Part shown: positions 1 through 6,586 of the stretch, piece by piece
Layout of the letters: each line of letters begins with the position of its first letter
Numbering within the stretch: position 1 is the stretch's first letter
NCBI GenBank assembly: GCA_022739095.1
Contig: JAIJEI010000055.1
Coordinates: 1 to 11,249 of the forward strand
From: Bifidobacterium sp.
GTDB taxonomy: Bacteria > Actinomycetota > Actinomycetes > Actinomycetales > Bifidobacteriaceae
Reading direction: 5' to 3'
Length of the DNA: 11,249 nt
The notes under the pieces: model-generated
Told to the model about the DNA's origin: nothing
Databases searched by the model: none
What the model saw: the letters and a program-made list of their open reading frames with translations, nothing else
Made by a program: the position numbers and the translations under genes

Positions 1-273
1 GTGCGCGCCACGGAAAGCATCTGCGAGCTGGTCAACGAACTGCCGCGATTCCGGCATTCCAAGACGTTGCGCGAACTGGTGTTCGCCATCAACACGATCG
101 AAACGGACGCCGACCACCTGTTCATCGAGTCGATGCGCACGCTGCACACCACCTGCACCGATCCGCTGCAGGTGTTCGCCTGGCATGACGTGTACCATCA
201 CCTCGAACAGTGCTCCGACGACTGCGAGCGCGTGGCCAACACCATCGACAGTATCGTCATGAAAAACAGCTGA
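1..273 (+). CDS. DUF47 / PhoU-like phosphate transport accessory protein, C-terminal part
   Basis: This is the last 90 codons of a gene that begins before the window; the GTG at base 1 is an internal codon. The protein is all-helical and charged. Its end, with WHDVYHHLEQCSDDCERVANTIDSIV, matches the typical C-terminus of DUF47 proteins (a W-x-x-VY-x-HLE-x-x-x-D-x-C-E-x-VA pattern), which are PhoU-like. Family members are cytoplasmic, usually sit beside a Pit-type low-affinity phosphate permease and are thought to modulate it. A pit gene would be expected nearby, but none lies inside the window. Downstream there is no co-directional gene, so this is probably the end of its transcript. The family call is from recognition of the helical pattern, not from a search. 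Confidence 0.75.
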   Translation: MRATESICELVNELPRFRHSKTLRELVFAINTIETDADHLFIESMRTLHTTCTDPLQVFAWHDVYHHLEQCSDDCERVANTIDSIVMKNS

Positions 274-293
274 GGTTGGTTTTTCACAACCTC
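272..293. terminator. Stem-loop after the DUF47 gene, possible bidirectional terminator
   Basis: A perfect 7-bp stem, GAGGTTG (272-278) with CAACCTC (287-293), encloses an 8-base loop. It begins inside the DUF47 stop codon. Read on the plus strand it is not followed by a T run. Read on the minus strand it is followed by AGCTGTTTTT, so it suits better as the terminator of the leftward two-component operon, although it lies about 160 bases past that operon's stop. Terminator function is inference. Confidence 0.35.
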
Positions 294-299
294 CCTCTG

Positions 300-440
300 A
301 TGAGCCGAGCCGTGAAGAAAACGCCGGAGGTGTTTTTAGGCGAGGGTGAGTGACAACGAGCGAATAAGAGGTCAGCTGCAAGCTGTCCTGAATCGCGTTC
401 GAGGTGGCATCGCGAAGCGATGACGGAGGGAGAGACCTAC
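300..440. repeat. Intergenic palindromic repeat element (copy 1)
   Basis: The gap between the DUF47 gene and the response regulator has no gene but is full of small inverted repeats. One hairpin is CAGCT-GCA-AGCTG (373-385). A second is CATCGC-GAA-GCGATG (408-422), framed by GAGGTGG on its left and ACGGAGGGAGAG on its right. The same layout (GAGG-x-GGC/GCTGTCA, short stem, TGAC-GGAGGGAG) occurs again at 3871-3915 between the ABC genes, so the two look like members of one dispersed palindromic family. I recall similar elements in many gut bacterial genomes, but that is memory, not a search. The limits given are approximate. Confidence 0.5.
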
Positions 441-455
441 TTGACCAAAGGCCCC

Positions 456-1109
456 TCACCGATGGGCGTTGAGCCAGAGGATGGCGAGTTGGGTGCGATT
501 GGTCAGGCCGAGCTTGTCCAGTATCGCGCTGATGCGATTGCGGACCGTGCCTTCGCTCAGGAACAGTCTGGCGGCGATGTCGCGGTTATCGAGGCCCTCG
601 GCGACCAGCGCGGTGATCTCACGTTCGCGCTCGCCAAGCAGGCCCTCGATGGAATCGGCGGTATCTCCGGAATCGTCGGAATCGGCAGGATCCGGAGTCC
701 GTTCGGTGAGCTTGCCGAGCACTTCCGTGCCGAGCACCACCTGACCGGCCATCACCGCCTGCAGTGCAGGCCCGACCGCCGCCACATCCTGTTTGATGAG
801 ATAGCCCTTGGCGCCAAGCCCCATCGCCTGCGCGATATACGACTGGTCCGTAAACGTGGTCAGGAACAGTATGCGCGCGGCCGGGTCCGTGGCCAGAATC
901 TCGCGCGCGGCATCCAAACCGCTGGTGCAGGGCATCTGAATATCGATCAGCAGCACGTCCGGTCGGCTCGCCGGCGTCTCGAAATAACGGCGCACGGCGG
1001 TATCGCCGTCATTTGCCGTCCATAGCACCTCGGCCGTGCCGGTGGCCGTCAGAATCGTCTCCAACGACTGGCAGACGATCGGATCATCATCCACGATTGC
1101 GATTCTCAT
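456..1109 (-). CDS. NarL/LuxR-family response regulator
   Basis: This 217-residue protein is the transcription-regulating half of a two-component system. The receiver domain covers about residues 1-120: the acidic cluster is D7-D8-D9, the phospho-acceptor is D56 in the VLLIDIQMP motif, the switch threonine is T84 and the conserved lysine is K106. An acidic linker (about 138-153) leads to a LuxR-type helix-turn-helix at about 157-213, with LGEREREI and the recognition segment SEGTVRNRI. All residues needed for phosphorylation are present. I chose the ATG at 1109 because MRIAIVDDD is the family's normal N-terminus, it follows GAGGG at a suitable distance, and its A is shared with the kinase stop codon (TGATG). 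That overlap implies translational coupling. The divergent ABC exporter is its likeliest target. Confidence 0.93.
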   Translation of the reverse strand: MRIAIVDDDPIVCQSLETILTATGTAEVLWTANDGDTAVRRYFETPASRPDVLLIDIQMPCTSGLDAAREILATDPAARILFLTTFTDQSYIAQAMGLGAKGYLIKQDVAAVGPALQAVMAGQVVLGTEVLGKLTERTPDPADSDDSGDTADSIEGLLGEREREITALVAEGLDNRDIAARLFLSEGTVRNRISAILDKLGLTNRTQLAILWLNAHR

Positions 1110-2467
1110 CAATCCCTCGATTCCATGGTCCAACGCTTCTTCGGCACGGATACGAACACACGCCAGCCGTCCTCATACGGCCCGCAGACCGCGGTGCCGC
1201 CAAGGGCGCGTACGCGCGATTCGATATCCGCCAAACCCATGCCGCGCATCAGCTCATCGGCCGAACCGCGCATATCGGCAACACTGTCGGCGGCGAGTCG
1301 CGAGCCGACGCGCGTGGCACGCATCGCACGCGGGCGGGCAGCGGCCGTCCGGGACCCATCGGACTCGGACACGGCCGGCCCCGGATCCTGAATGACTAAC
1401 TGCCAGAACGCGGGGAAGCCGCGCAACGTCACGCTCGCCTCGTGCGCCGCACTATGATGCACCACGTTCGACAATGCCTCGCGAATCACGGTCGTGAAAC
1501 AGCGCGAGACCGGCGCGGGCGCCTTGGCGATATCGTTGGCCAGCGTCACGGCGAAACCGGGGGAGATGCCGTCGAACGACGTGACGGCATCATCGATCTG
1601 CGCGGCGAAATCGGTGCCGTCATCCTCAAGATCATGCACCGAACGGCGCACCATCGTCATCGCATCATCCAACGTCGCACCCAACGTGGCGAACCCTTGC
1701 GCAGCGACCGTATCGTTCGTCGCCTCGGCCACCGTCCTGCCGGCCTGCGCCTGCATGATCGTGCGGGTCAGCAGATGGCCCACATTGTCGTGGATCTCCC
1801 GGGCGATACGCGTGCGCTCGCCGAGGGTCGCCATGCGAATCGACTGGGCGCGTTCCTCATCGATGTCGGCGATGCGCGAACGAGTGGCCCGCGAGGATTC
1901 GCGCGCCCTGTCCTGCGCGTGCAGCAGCGCGCGCCGCGCCTCGTCCGAGGAGGCGCGGGCCCGGCCCAGAACGAATCCAAGCAGGGCGACCATCGTCATC
2001 ACCAGCGTCTGGAGACGATCGGTGCCACGGGCGAACCAGAGCGCGATTGGCGGCAACACCCATATCCAGCGCGCGGCGACCGAAAGCCACGGGGCCGAAC
2101 GTATTGCATCGGCAAGGGAACGGCGAGAGGCCGCGGTCCGCGAGACACTGGGGGAGCGGCCGCTTGCCGCAGTCCGTGCCCCAGTTCGGGCTCCGGTCGA
2201 GGCGAGGGTCGGCAGCTGTGCAGTATCGTAGGCGATGAGCGGCATGAACGCGCACCATGAAGGCACTGCCACGGCGATGACGAGATACGCCGTACCAAGA
2301 CCCAAGACCCAAGACCATTGCGCGGGACGCAGCCATTCCACCAATCCGGCGACGGAAACGGCCAACAGCAGGCCGGCGATGAAAACGCCATCGAGCCGCA
2401 CCCCGACAAGCCAGGCCAAAGCCAGGCCCAACACGAGCAGCAAGCCCTTCTCGGCCAACACACGCAT
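1109..2467 (-). CDS. DesK-type sensor histidine kinase
   Basis: This 452-residue membrane sensor has hydrophobic segments at about 6-23, 28-44, 52-68 and 134-166. An Ala/Ser/Arg-rich stretch (about 88-125) separates the first group from the last. A coiled-coil-like linker (175-215) leads to a HisKA_3 dimerisation box with phospho-acceptor H226 (REIHDN). The ATP-binding domain has its N-box at 329-339 (REALSNVVHHS), a reduced G1 box with D361-P-G, and a G2 box at 409-424 (GMGLADIESR). About 48 residues separate D361 from G409, clearly longer than in usual DesK-like kinases, and the extra segment is rich in Ala, Arg and Ser. The ATG follows GGGGAGGTGCC. The gene shares one base with the downstream regulator. 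Predicted to sense a membrane or cell-envelope signal by analogy with LnrJ and DesK; the ligand is unknown. Confidence 0.92.
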   Translation of the reverse strand: MRVLAEKGLLLVLGLALAWLVGVRLDGVFIAGLLLAVSVAGLVEWLRPAQWSWVLGLGTAYLVIAVAVPSWCAFMPLIAYDTAQLPTLASTGARTGARTAASGRSPSVSRTAASRRSLADAIRSAPWLSVAARWIWVLPPIALWFARGTDRLQTLVMTMVALLGFVLGRARASSDEARRALLHAQDRARESSRATRSRIADIDEERAQSIRMATLGERTRIAREIHDNVGHLLTRTIMQAQAGRTVAEATNDTVAAQGFATLGATLDDAMTMVRRSVHDLEDDGTDFAAQIDDAVTSFDGISPGFAVTLANDIAKAPAPVSRCFTTVIREALSNVVHHSAAHEASVTLRGFPAFWQLVIQDPGPAVSESDGSRTAAARPRAMRATRVGSRLAADSVADMRGSADELMRGMGLADIESRVRALGGTAVCGPYEDGWRVFVSVPKKRWTMESRD

Positions 2468-2511
2468 GGCACCTCCCCGGCTCGACGCTCTTCCACCACC
2501 AGTCTAGCAGT

Positions 2512-2555
2512 GTGCGGAACACGACGAACTTGACGGGCGTGCGGAATTATTCGCA
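2512..2555. promoter_or_regulatory. Repeated GTGCGGAA boxes upstream of the kinase gene
   Basis: GTGCGGAA occurs at 2512-2519 and again at 2539-2546, 27 bases apart. The first lies in GTGT-GCGGA-ACAC (2510-2522) and the second in the imperfect palindrome TGCGGAATTATTCGCA (2540-2555). They sit 45-90 bases upstream of the kinase start, where an operator for autoregulation could lie. I see no convincing -35/-10 pair here. Function is inference. Confidence 0.3.
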
Positions 2556-2612
2556 TGACGGTCCAAGACAACGGGTCACACTTCCCGAATAGATGAGGCA
2601 CAAGCGTCGGAT

Positions 2613-2626
2613 GTTGTCGACACAAC
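2613..2626. promoter_or_regulatory. Inverted repeat GTTGT-CGAC-ACAAC in the divergent control region
   Basis: A perfect 5-bp inverted repeat around CGAC lies between the divergent two-component and ABC operons, 19 bases before the ATG of the ATPase stub. Binding sites of NarL-type regulators are often inverted repeats of this size, so it is a candidate site for the neighbouring regulator. Position and symmetry are the only evidence. Confidence 0.25.
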
Positions 2627-2644
2627 CGTAAAGGGATGATACCG

Positions 2645-2752
2645 ATGATTGCGCAAAGCCACAGGGCGTCCAACTATTCGATGGACGAGATCAGCCTGAT
2701 GCCGGTCGATAAGGTGTACAAGGCCATGCAGACCGACGCCGAAGGGCTGTAA
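2645..2752 (+). pseudogene. 35-codon stub resembling the N-terminus of a P-type cation-transporting ATPase
   Basis: A short reading frame, starting ATG ATT GCG CAA and ending GAA GGG CTG TAA, encodes 35 residues. Its second half, with PVDKVYKAMQTDAEGL, resembles the cation-ATPase N-terminal domain (Pfam PF00690). In E. coli MgtA the comparable stretch reads roughly EELWKTFDTHPEGL, from memory. In that family the sequence continues directly after EGL with S/N-x-x-E-A; here a TAA follows at that point. AAGGGA lies nine bases before the ATG, so the start site looks intact. I read it as the surviving 5' end of a lost ATPase gene. It could instead be a leader peptide of the ABC operon, since it ends 99 bases before that operon's first gene. 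It is too short for certainty. Confidence 0.45.
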
Positions 2753-2764
2753 TGACAAATGTCA
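2748..2764 (+). promoter_or_regulatory. Candidate -10 and palindromic operator of the ABC operon
   Basis: TGTAAT (2748-2753) matches the -10 consensus in five of six positions but has no recognisable -35, which would suit an activator-dependent promoter. It runs into the perfect inverted repeat TGACA-AA-TGTCA (2753-2764), so a protein bound there would cover the start of transcription. It lies about 90 bases upstream of the ATPase ATG. This is a positional argument only; I found no better promoter between 2765 and 2851. Confidence 0.3.
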
Positions 2765-2851
2765 CGCCTGTACGGCCAAGTCGTGACGTTTGCCTGTGGC
2801 GGCGTCCGGCCCCTTCTTGGGATGATGGAATCACCAAGGAAGGGAGTGGCT

Positions 2852-3835
2852 ATGGCAACCGACAACAGAGCTTCCGAACACGACTCGACAACCAACCCGG
2901 CTCTGGCCGTGCACGTCAGCCAACTGGTCAAACGCTACGGCGACATGGTGGCGCTCGACTACTTTGACCTTGACGTGAACCAGGGCGAGATTTTCGGCCT
3001 GCTTGGGCCGAACGGGTCCGGCAAAACCACTGCGATCAACTGCATCCTCGCATTGCTCACCTACGATTCGGGCACGATTCGCGTATTCGGCCAGCCGATG
3101 ACGCCGACCTCCTACGCGCTGAAGCGCCGTATCGGTATCGTGCCGCAGAATGTGGCCGTGTTCAACGAACTGACCGTCACCGAAAACATCGACTACTTCT
3201 GCTCGCTGTACGTGCCGAAGAAAACTGACCGCGCGCCGCTGGTCGAGGAGGCCATCGAATTCGTCGGACTCCAGGACTTCCGCAAGTTCCGGCCCGGCAA
3301 ACTGTCCGGCGGTCTGCTGCGGCGCCTGAACATCGCCTGCGGCATCGCGCACAAGCCTGACCTGATCTTCTTCGACGAACCCACGGTCGCCGTCGACCCG
3401 CAAAGCCGCAATTCGATTCTGGAAGGCATCCAGCGGCTCAACCAGGCCGGCGCCACGGTGATTTACACCAGCCACTACATGGAGGAGGTCGAGCAGATCT
3501 GCGACCGCATCCTCATCATGGACCACGGCCGGCACCTGGCGCTCGGAACCGCCGACGAGCTCAAGAACATGATCGACACGGGCGAGCGCATCACCATCGA
3601 AACGCTCGATCTGGCGGATTCGGCGATGGCCGAGGTCCGTGCGCTGCCGTGCGTGATCGAAGCCACCTACGACGGCAAGGAACTCGACGTGCGATGCCGT
3701 CGCGGCGAACACAACCTGACCGACGTGCTCGACGCGGTGAAACGCTCCGGCGCCAACATCGGCCACCTGACCAGTCGCCCGCCCACCCTCAACGACGTGT
3801 TCCTCGAACTCACCGGCAAAGCACTGAGGGACTGA
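2852..3835 (+). CDS. ABC-2 exporter ATP-binding subunit (LnrL/DrrA/NatA-like)
   Basis: This 327-residue cytoplasmic ATPase powers the exporter formed with the two permeases downstream. Visible motifs are Walker A GPNGSGKT (52-59, K58), Q-loop Q99 in GIVPQN, signature LSGGLLRR (151-158), Walker B LIFFDEPT (171-178, catalytic E176), D-loop VDP (181-183) and switch H208. The signature has LL where LSGGM or LSGGQ is usual; this is a mild variation. Residues about 240-320 form the DUF4162-like C-terminal domain common in this subfamily, ending in PTLNDVFLELTG. I start it at the ATG at 2852 because GGAAGGGAG lies correctly before it. The frame is open from 2759, but the extra residues do not resemble the family. 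Together with the two-component system and paired permeases it best matches LnrL of the linearmycin resistance system. The substrate is unknown. Confidence 0.93.
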   Translation: MATDNRASEHDSTTNPALAVHVSQLVKRYGDMVALDYFDLDVNQGEIFGLLGPNGSGKTTAINCILALLTYDSGTIRVFGQPMTPTSYALKRRIGIVPQNVAVFNELTVTENIDYFCSLYVPKKTDRAPLVEEAIEFVGLQDFRKFRPGKLSGGLLRRLNIACGIAHKPDLIFFDEPTVAVDPQSRNSILEGIQRLNQAGATVIYTSHYMEEVEQICDRILIMDHGRHLALGTADELKNMIDTGERITIETLDLADSAMAEVRALPCVIEATYDGKELDVRCRRGEHNLTDVLDAVKRSGANIGHLTSRPPTLNDVFLELTGKALRD

Positions 3836-3840
3836 CCATG

Positions 3841-3935
3841 CTCCCCTCAGTCGGCAAGCAAATAACTTGACTTCCCTCTCCGAGGGGAGCTGTCACCAAA
3901 GGTGACTGAGGAGAGTTCCTGAGTAAGGAGACATC
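3841..3935. repeat. Palindromic repeat element inside the ABC operon (copy 2)
   Basis: The 100-base gap between the ATPase and first permease contains two adjoining hairpins: CTTCCCTC-TCC-GAGGGGAG (3871-3889, one G-T pair) and GTCACC-AAA-GGTGAC (3892-3906), followed by TGAGGAGAG. The left end, CTCCCCTCAGTC (3841-3852), is an inverted match of 11 of 12 bases to GACTGAGGAGAG (3904-3915). CATG stands at both edges (3837-3840 and 3935-3938) and could be a short target duplication. The layout matches the element at about 300-440. In mRNA it could stall transcription or protect the upstream message, giving more ATPase than permease; that is inference. The only frame in it, from 3838, has ten codons. 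Confidence 0.6.
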
Positions 3936-5174
3936 ATGTGGACCACATTTCTGGTCGCATTGAAAGCGAACTTGCGCGACCGGTCGGCGTTGTTCTGGAT
4001 GACCGTGTTCCCGATCGTGCTGGCGACCATGTTCAACGGACTGTTCGGCGGGCTGGCCGAAGCATACGAACTCAAGCCGGTGCCGATGGCCGTCATCGCA
4101 GACACCCGTTGGCAGCAGGCGGACGGTGCCCGCACCTTCGTGGACGCGCTGGCCGGGGAAACGGAATCGGCCTCAGACGACACGACCTACGCCGAAATCG
4201 ACCAAAAGCTGCTGACCATCACCACAGTCGGCACCGTGAAGGAGGCCGAACAACGGCTCGCCGACGGCACTGCCAATGGCTATCTGACCGCCGACAATAA
4301 CGGCCGATTGGCAATGACCGTGAGCCGGGAAACCGCCGTCACAGCCAAGGACTCCACGCAAAACAGCGGACTGGACATCAGCCTCTCGGCCCTGCGCAGC
4401 GTCATCGACCTGTACAACCGCACCGACGCCGTCACCCGGCAGACCATCGCCGACAATCCACAGGCCGCGATCAGCCGGAACTTCTGGAACAGCGTCGGGC
4501 AGAACGTCGACATGACCCATGAGACGACGCTCACGCACTTCCAGCCTGACGCGATCGTCCGATACTATTACGCGCTGCTGGCCATGTCCTGCATGATGGC
4601 CATGGGATACTCCATCAGTGCAGTCGCCGCCGCACAGGCGAACCTGTCCGCGCTGGGCATACGGCGGACCGTAGCACCGCTGAGCCGGGCCAAACAGCTC
4701 GTCGCGGGCTTCCTCTCCTGCTGGCTGTGCTCGTCGGTCGCCCTGTCCATCGCATTGGCCTATATCCGGCTCGCCTGCAACGTCTCGCTCGGCGGACACG
4801 AACCAGCGGCGATCCTCGCGGTCATCATCGCCTCGTTCATGACCAGCTCAGCAGGCGCCCTGCTCGGTGCGGTGCCGAAGCTCTCGTACAACACGAAATA
4901 CGGGCTGTCGGCCGGCATCTCCTGCACGCTGTCGCTGTTCACCGGACTGTACGGCGGGTTTGCCATGCAGATCAGCGACTGGATAGCCCGCAACGCGCCG
5001 ATACTCGGCACCATCAACCCCGCACAGCAGGTGACGAACCTGTTCTACGACATCCTGTACTACGACAGCTACCGGCCGTTCATCACCACCTGCATCATTC
5101 TGCTGGCGATGAGCGCGGTATTCCTCTTGGCCGACACCGCGATGCTGAGGAGGCAACGCTATGAACACCTGTAA
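3936..5174 (+). CDS. ABC-2 type permease, first subunit (LnrM-like)
   Basis: This 412-residue membrane protein has one N-terminal membrane segment (about 18-38) and a large extracytoplasmic domain (about 40-208). Five more segments follow, at about 211-233, 256-279, 289-312, 323-345 and 382-401. This 1+5 arrangement with a big first outside loop is the ABC-2 permease fold of the DrrB/YhgE/LnrMN kind. The end is short and basic (RRQRYEHL). AAGGAG sits five bases before the ATG, so the gene has its own ribosome site beyond the repeat that separates it from the ATPase gene. Its last 14 bases overlap the second permease, which implies coupled synthesis of a heterodimeric channel. The substrate cannot be read from the sequence; export of, or resistance to, a hydrophobic or membrane-active compound is inferred. 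Confidence 0.9.
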   Translation: MWTTFLVALKANLRDRSALFWMTVFPIVLATMFNGLFGGLAEAYELKPVPMAVIADTRWQQADGARTFVDALAGETESASDDTTYAEIDQKLLTITTVGTVKEAEQRLADGTANGYLTADNNGRLAMTVSRETAVTAKDSTQNSGLDISLSALRSVIDLYNRTDAVTRQTIADNPQAAISRNFWNSVGQNVDMTHETTLTHFQPDAIVRYYYALLAMSCMMAMGYSISAVAAAQANLSALGIRRTVAPLSRAKQLVAGFLSCWLCSSVALSIALAYIRLACNVSLGGHEPAAILAVIIASFMTSSAGALLGAVPKLSYNTKYGLSAGISCTLSLFTGLYGGFAMQISDWIARNAPILGTINPAQQVTNLFYDILYYDSYRPFITTCIILLAMSAVFLLADTAMLRRQRYEHL

Positions 5175-6576
5175 AGCCACGCTGCGCGTGCTGTTCGCGC
5201 ACCGGGTCTACCTGATGATCTACCTCGTGTTCATGGGCATCCTGATGATGTCCATCAGCTGGACGATGCTGACCTCCGCATCCGGCTCCATGTCCGCGGT
5301 GTTCGAATCGACCAAGACGCGCGTCGCCATCATCGACCGCGACTCCGACCGGGGGGATATCGCCACGTCGATGCGCGCCTACCTGCGCGATTCCAGCGAA
5401 CTGGTGGACCTCGACGACACCAGCGAAACGCTGCAACAGGCCGTCGCCTCGAACTGGGTGGACCTGATCGTCATCATTCCCGACGGATTCGCCGACGATT
5501 ATGTCGCCGCGGCGGCGGACGGCGACAATCCGCCGAACGTGGACACGGTCACCAGCTACACATCCAGCTCCGGGTCGATGGCGCGGATGAACGTCGGCGG
5601 GTTCCTCTCGCTCACCCGCACCGCACTGATCGGCGCGCAGACGACGGTCGACCAGGCGGCGCTCGCCAGCATGATGAACGCTACAGGAGGGGCCGCCGGT
5701 TTCGAGGGCGCGAGTCTGGACCAAAGCACGCTGGGCTCGCTGCCGGAAGGGCAGGTCGACAAGCCGGATATCAAGGATCTGTCCCAGGCCGCCAAAATGG
5801 CCACCGAATCGGCCAACGATACAGACGTGAACCATCAGGTCGCCGTGGTCGATACGCCGACCGAGGAGTCGGCAAGCGCGGTGGATACGGCGGTCAGCGG
5901 ATTCGGCGGCACCATGAAAACCGCGCTGTACCCGTTGTTCCTGACGATGACCATCTGCGGTTCGATGATCCTGGGCGCGTTCACCACCGGCGAGGTGCGG
6001 CGGCGTCTCACCGCCTCGCCCCGACGCATGGCCCTGATGGGGCTCCAGCGATTGCTGACGTTGGGCGGATTCGCGCTCGCCGTCTGCGTCGGCTATCTGG
6101 TGATCTCGATCGGCCTGATGACGGCGGCGGGGCTCGATCCGTTGAGCCTGAGCGCCGGGGGAGTGCTGATGACGTTCGGCGCGACTTGCGTGTACGCGCT
6201 GATGACCGTCGCCTGCGGATTCATGCTCAGCGAGTTCGCGCTTTCGGAAGAGGCGGCCAACGGGTTCGCCAACATCTTCGGCCTGCTCATCATGTTCACG
6301 TCGGGCGTCGCATTGCCGATTGACATGATGCCCGGCGTGATGGTGACCATAGCCAAGTTCCTGCCCGGCTGGTGGTATTGCACCGCGATCGACAACGCGC
6401 TCGGCTTCGGCACGGCGGCGGAAACCGGCGTAAGCGTCGCCGGCTGGGCCGGCTCGCTGGGATTGGTCGCACTGTTCGGCGTGATGTTCATCTGCATCGG
6501 CCTGGCCGCCGGCCGCTTCCGCCGCTCCCGCCCCACCCTGGCCGCGCCCGCCACCACGCAGCTGGCTGAAGCCTGA
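5161..6576 (+). CDS. ABC-2 type permease, second subunit (LnrN-like)
   Basis: This 471-residue partner of the preceding permease has one N-terminal membrane segment (about 16-38), an extracytoplasmic domain (about 40-252) and five segments at about 254-274, 298-319, 332-354, 367-389 and 428-450. The tail is arginine-rich then alanine-rich. The outside domain is Asp/Ser/Thr-rich and some 45 residues longer than in the first permease, so most of the difference between the two subunits lies outside the membrane. That would fit substrate recognition or shielding there. The ATG is preceded by GAGGAGG within the first permease gene. The ATPase, this protein and the first permease should make a complete exporter. 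Its stop codon lies only four bases from the stop of the convergent AlbA_2 gene. Confidence 0.9.
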   Translation: MNTCKATLRVLFAHRVYLMIYLVFMGILMMSISWTMLTSASGSMSAVFESTKTRVAIIDRDSDRGDIATSMRAYLRDSSELVDLDDTSETLQQAVASNWVDLIVIIPDGFADDYVAAAADGDNPPNVDTVTSYTSSSGSMARMNVGGFLSLTRTALIGAQTTVDQAALASMMNATGGAAGFEGASLDQSTLGSLPEGQVDKPDIKDLSQAAKMATESANDTDVNHQVAVVDTPTEESASAVDTAVSGFGGTMKTALYPLFLTMTICGSMILGAFTTGEVRRRLTASPRRMALMGLQRLLTLGGFALAVCVGYLVISIGLMTAAGLDPLSLSAGGVLMTFGATCVYALMTVACGFMLSEFALSEEAANGFANIFGLLIMFTSGVALPIDMMPGVMVTIAKFLPGWWYCTAIDNALGFGTAAETGVSVAGWAGSLGLVALFGVMFICIGLAAGRFRRSRPTLAAPATTQLAEA

Positions 6577-6586
6577 GAAATCAGCC
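6564..6586. terminator. Stem-loop across the two convergent stop codons
   Basis: GGCTGA (6564-6569) can pair with TCAGCC (6581-6586) around an 11-base loop. The structure covers the last codons of the permease and the stop of the AlbA_2 gene. There is no T run on either side, so intrinsic termination would be weak. It is reported because the four-base gap leaves no room for any other terminator between the genes. Confidence 0.25.

Noticed and set aside
420..1025. A 201-codon plus-strand frame over the response regulator
   Set aside because: Antisense to a complete receiver/HTH protein. Its ATG lies inside a repeat hairpin.
1442..2260. Plus-strand frames of 272 and 245 codons across the kinase gene
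   Set aside because: They are Arg-rich shadows of a well-supported kinase with an intact H-box and N-box. There is no ribosome site or family pattern.
2759..2851. An upstream start for the ABC ATPase at 2759, adding 31 residues
   Set aside because: The added residues do not resemble the family and overlap the palindrome. AAGGAAGGGAG points to the ATG at 2852.
2831..3766. A 311-codon open frame antisense to the ABC ATPase
   Set aside because: It mirrors a gene with all ABC motifs. Its His/Val/Asp-rich composition is that of a GC-rich shadow frame.
3838..3870. A ten-codon frame starting right after the ATPase stop
   Set aside because: It is probably the old coupled start codon running into the inserted repeat. 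Too short to support as a gene.
5095..5835. A 246-codon minus-strand frame over the second permease
   Set aside because: Shadow composition rich in Arg, Gly and His, with no motifs. The opposite strand has a coherent membrane protein.
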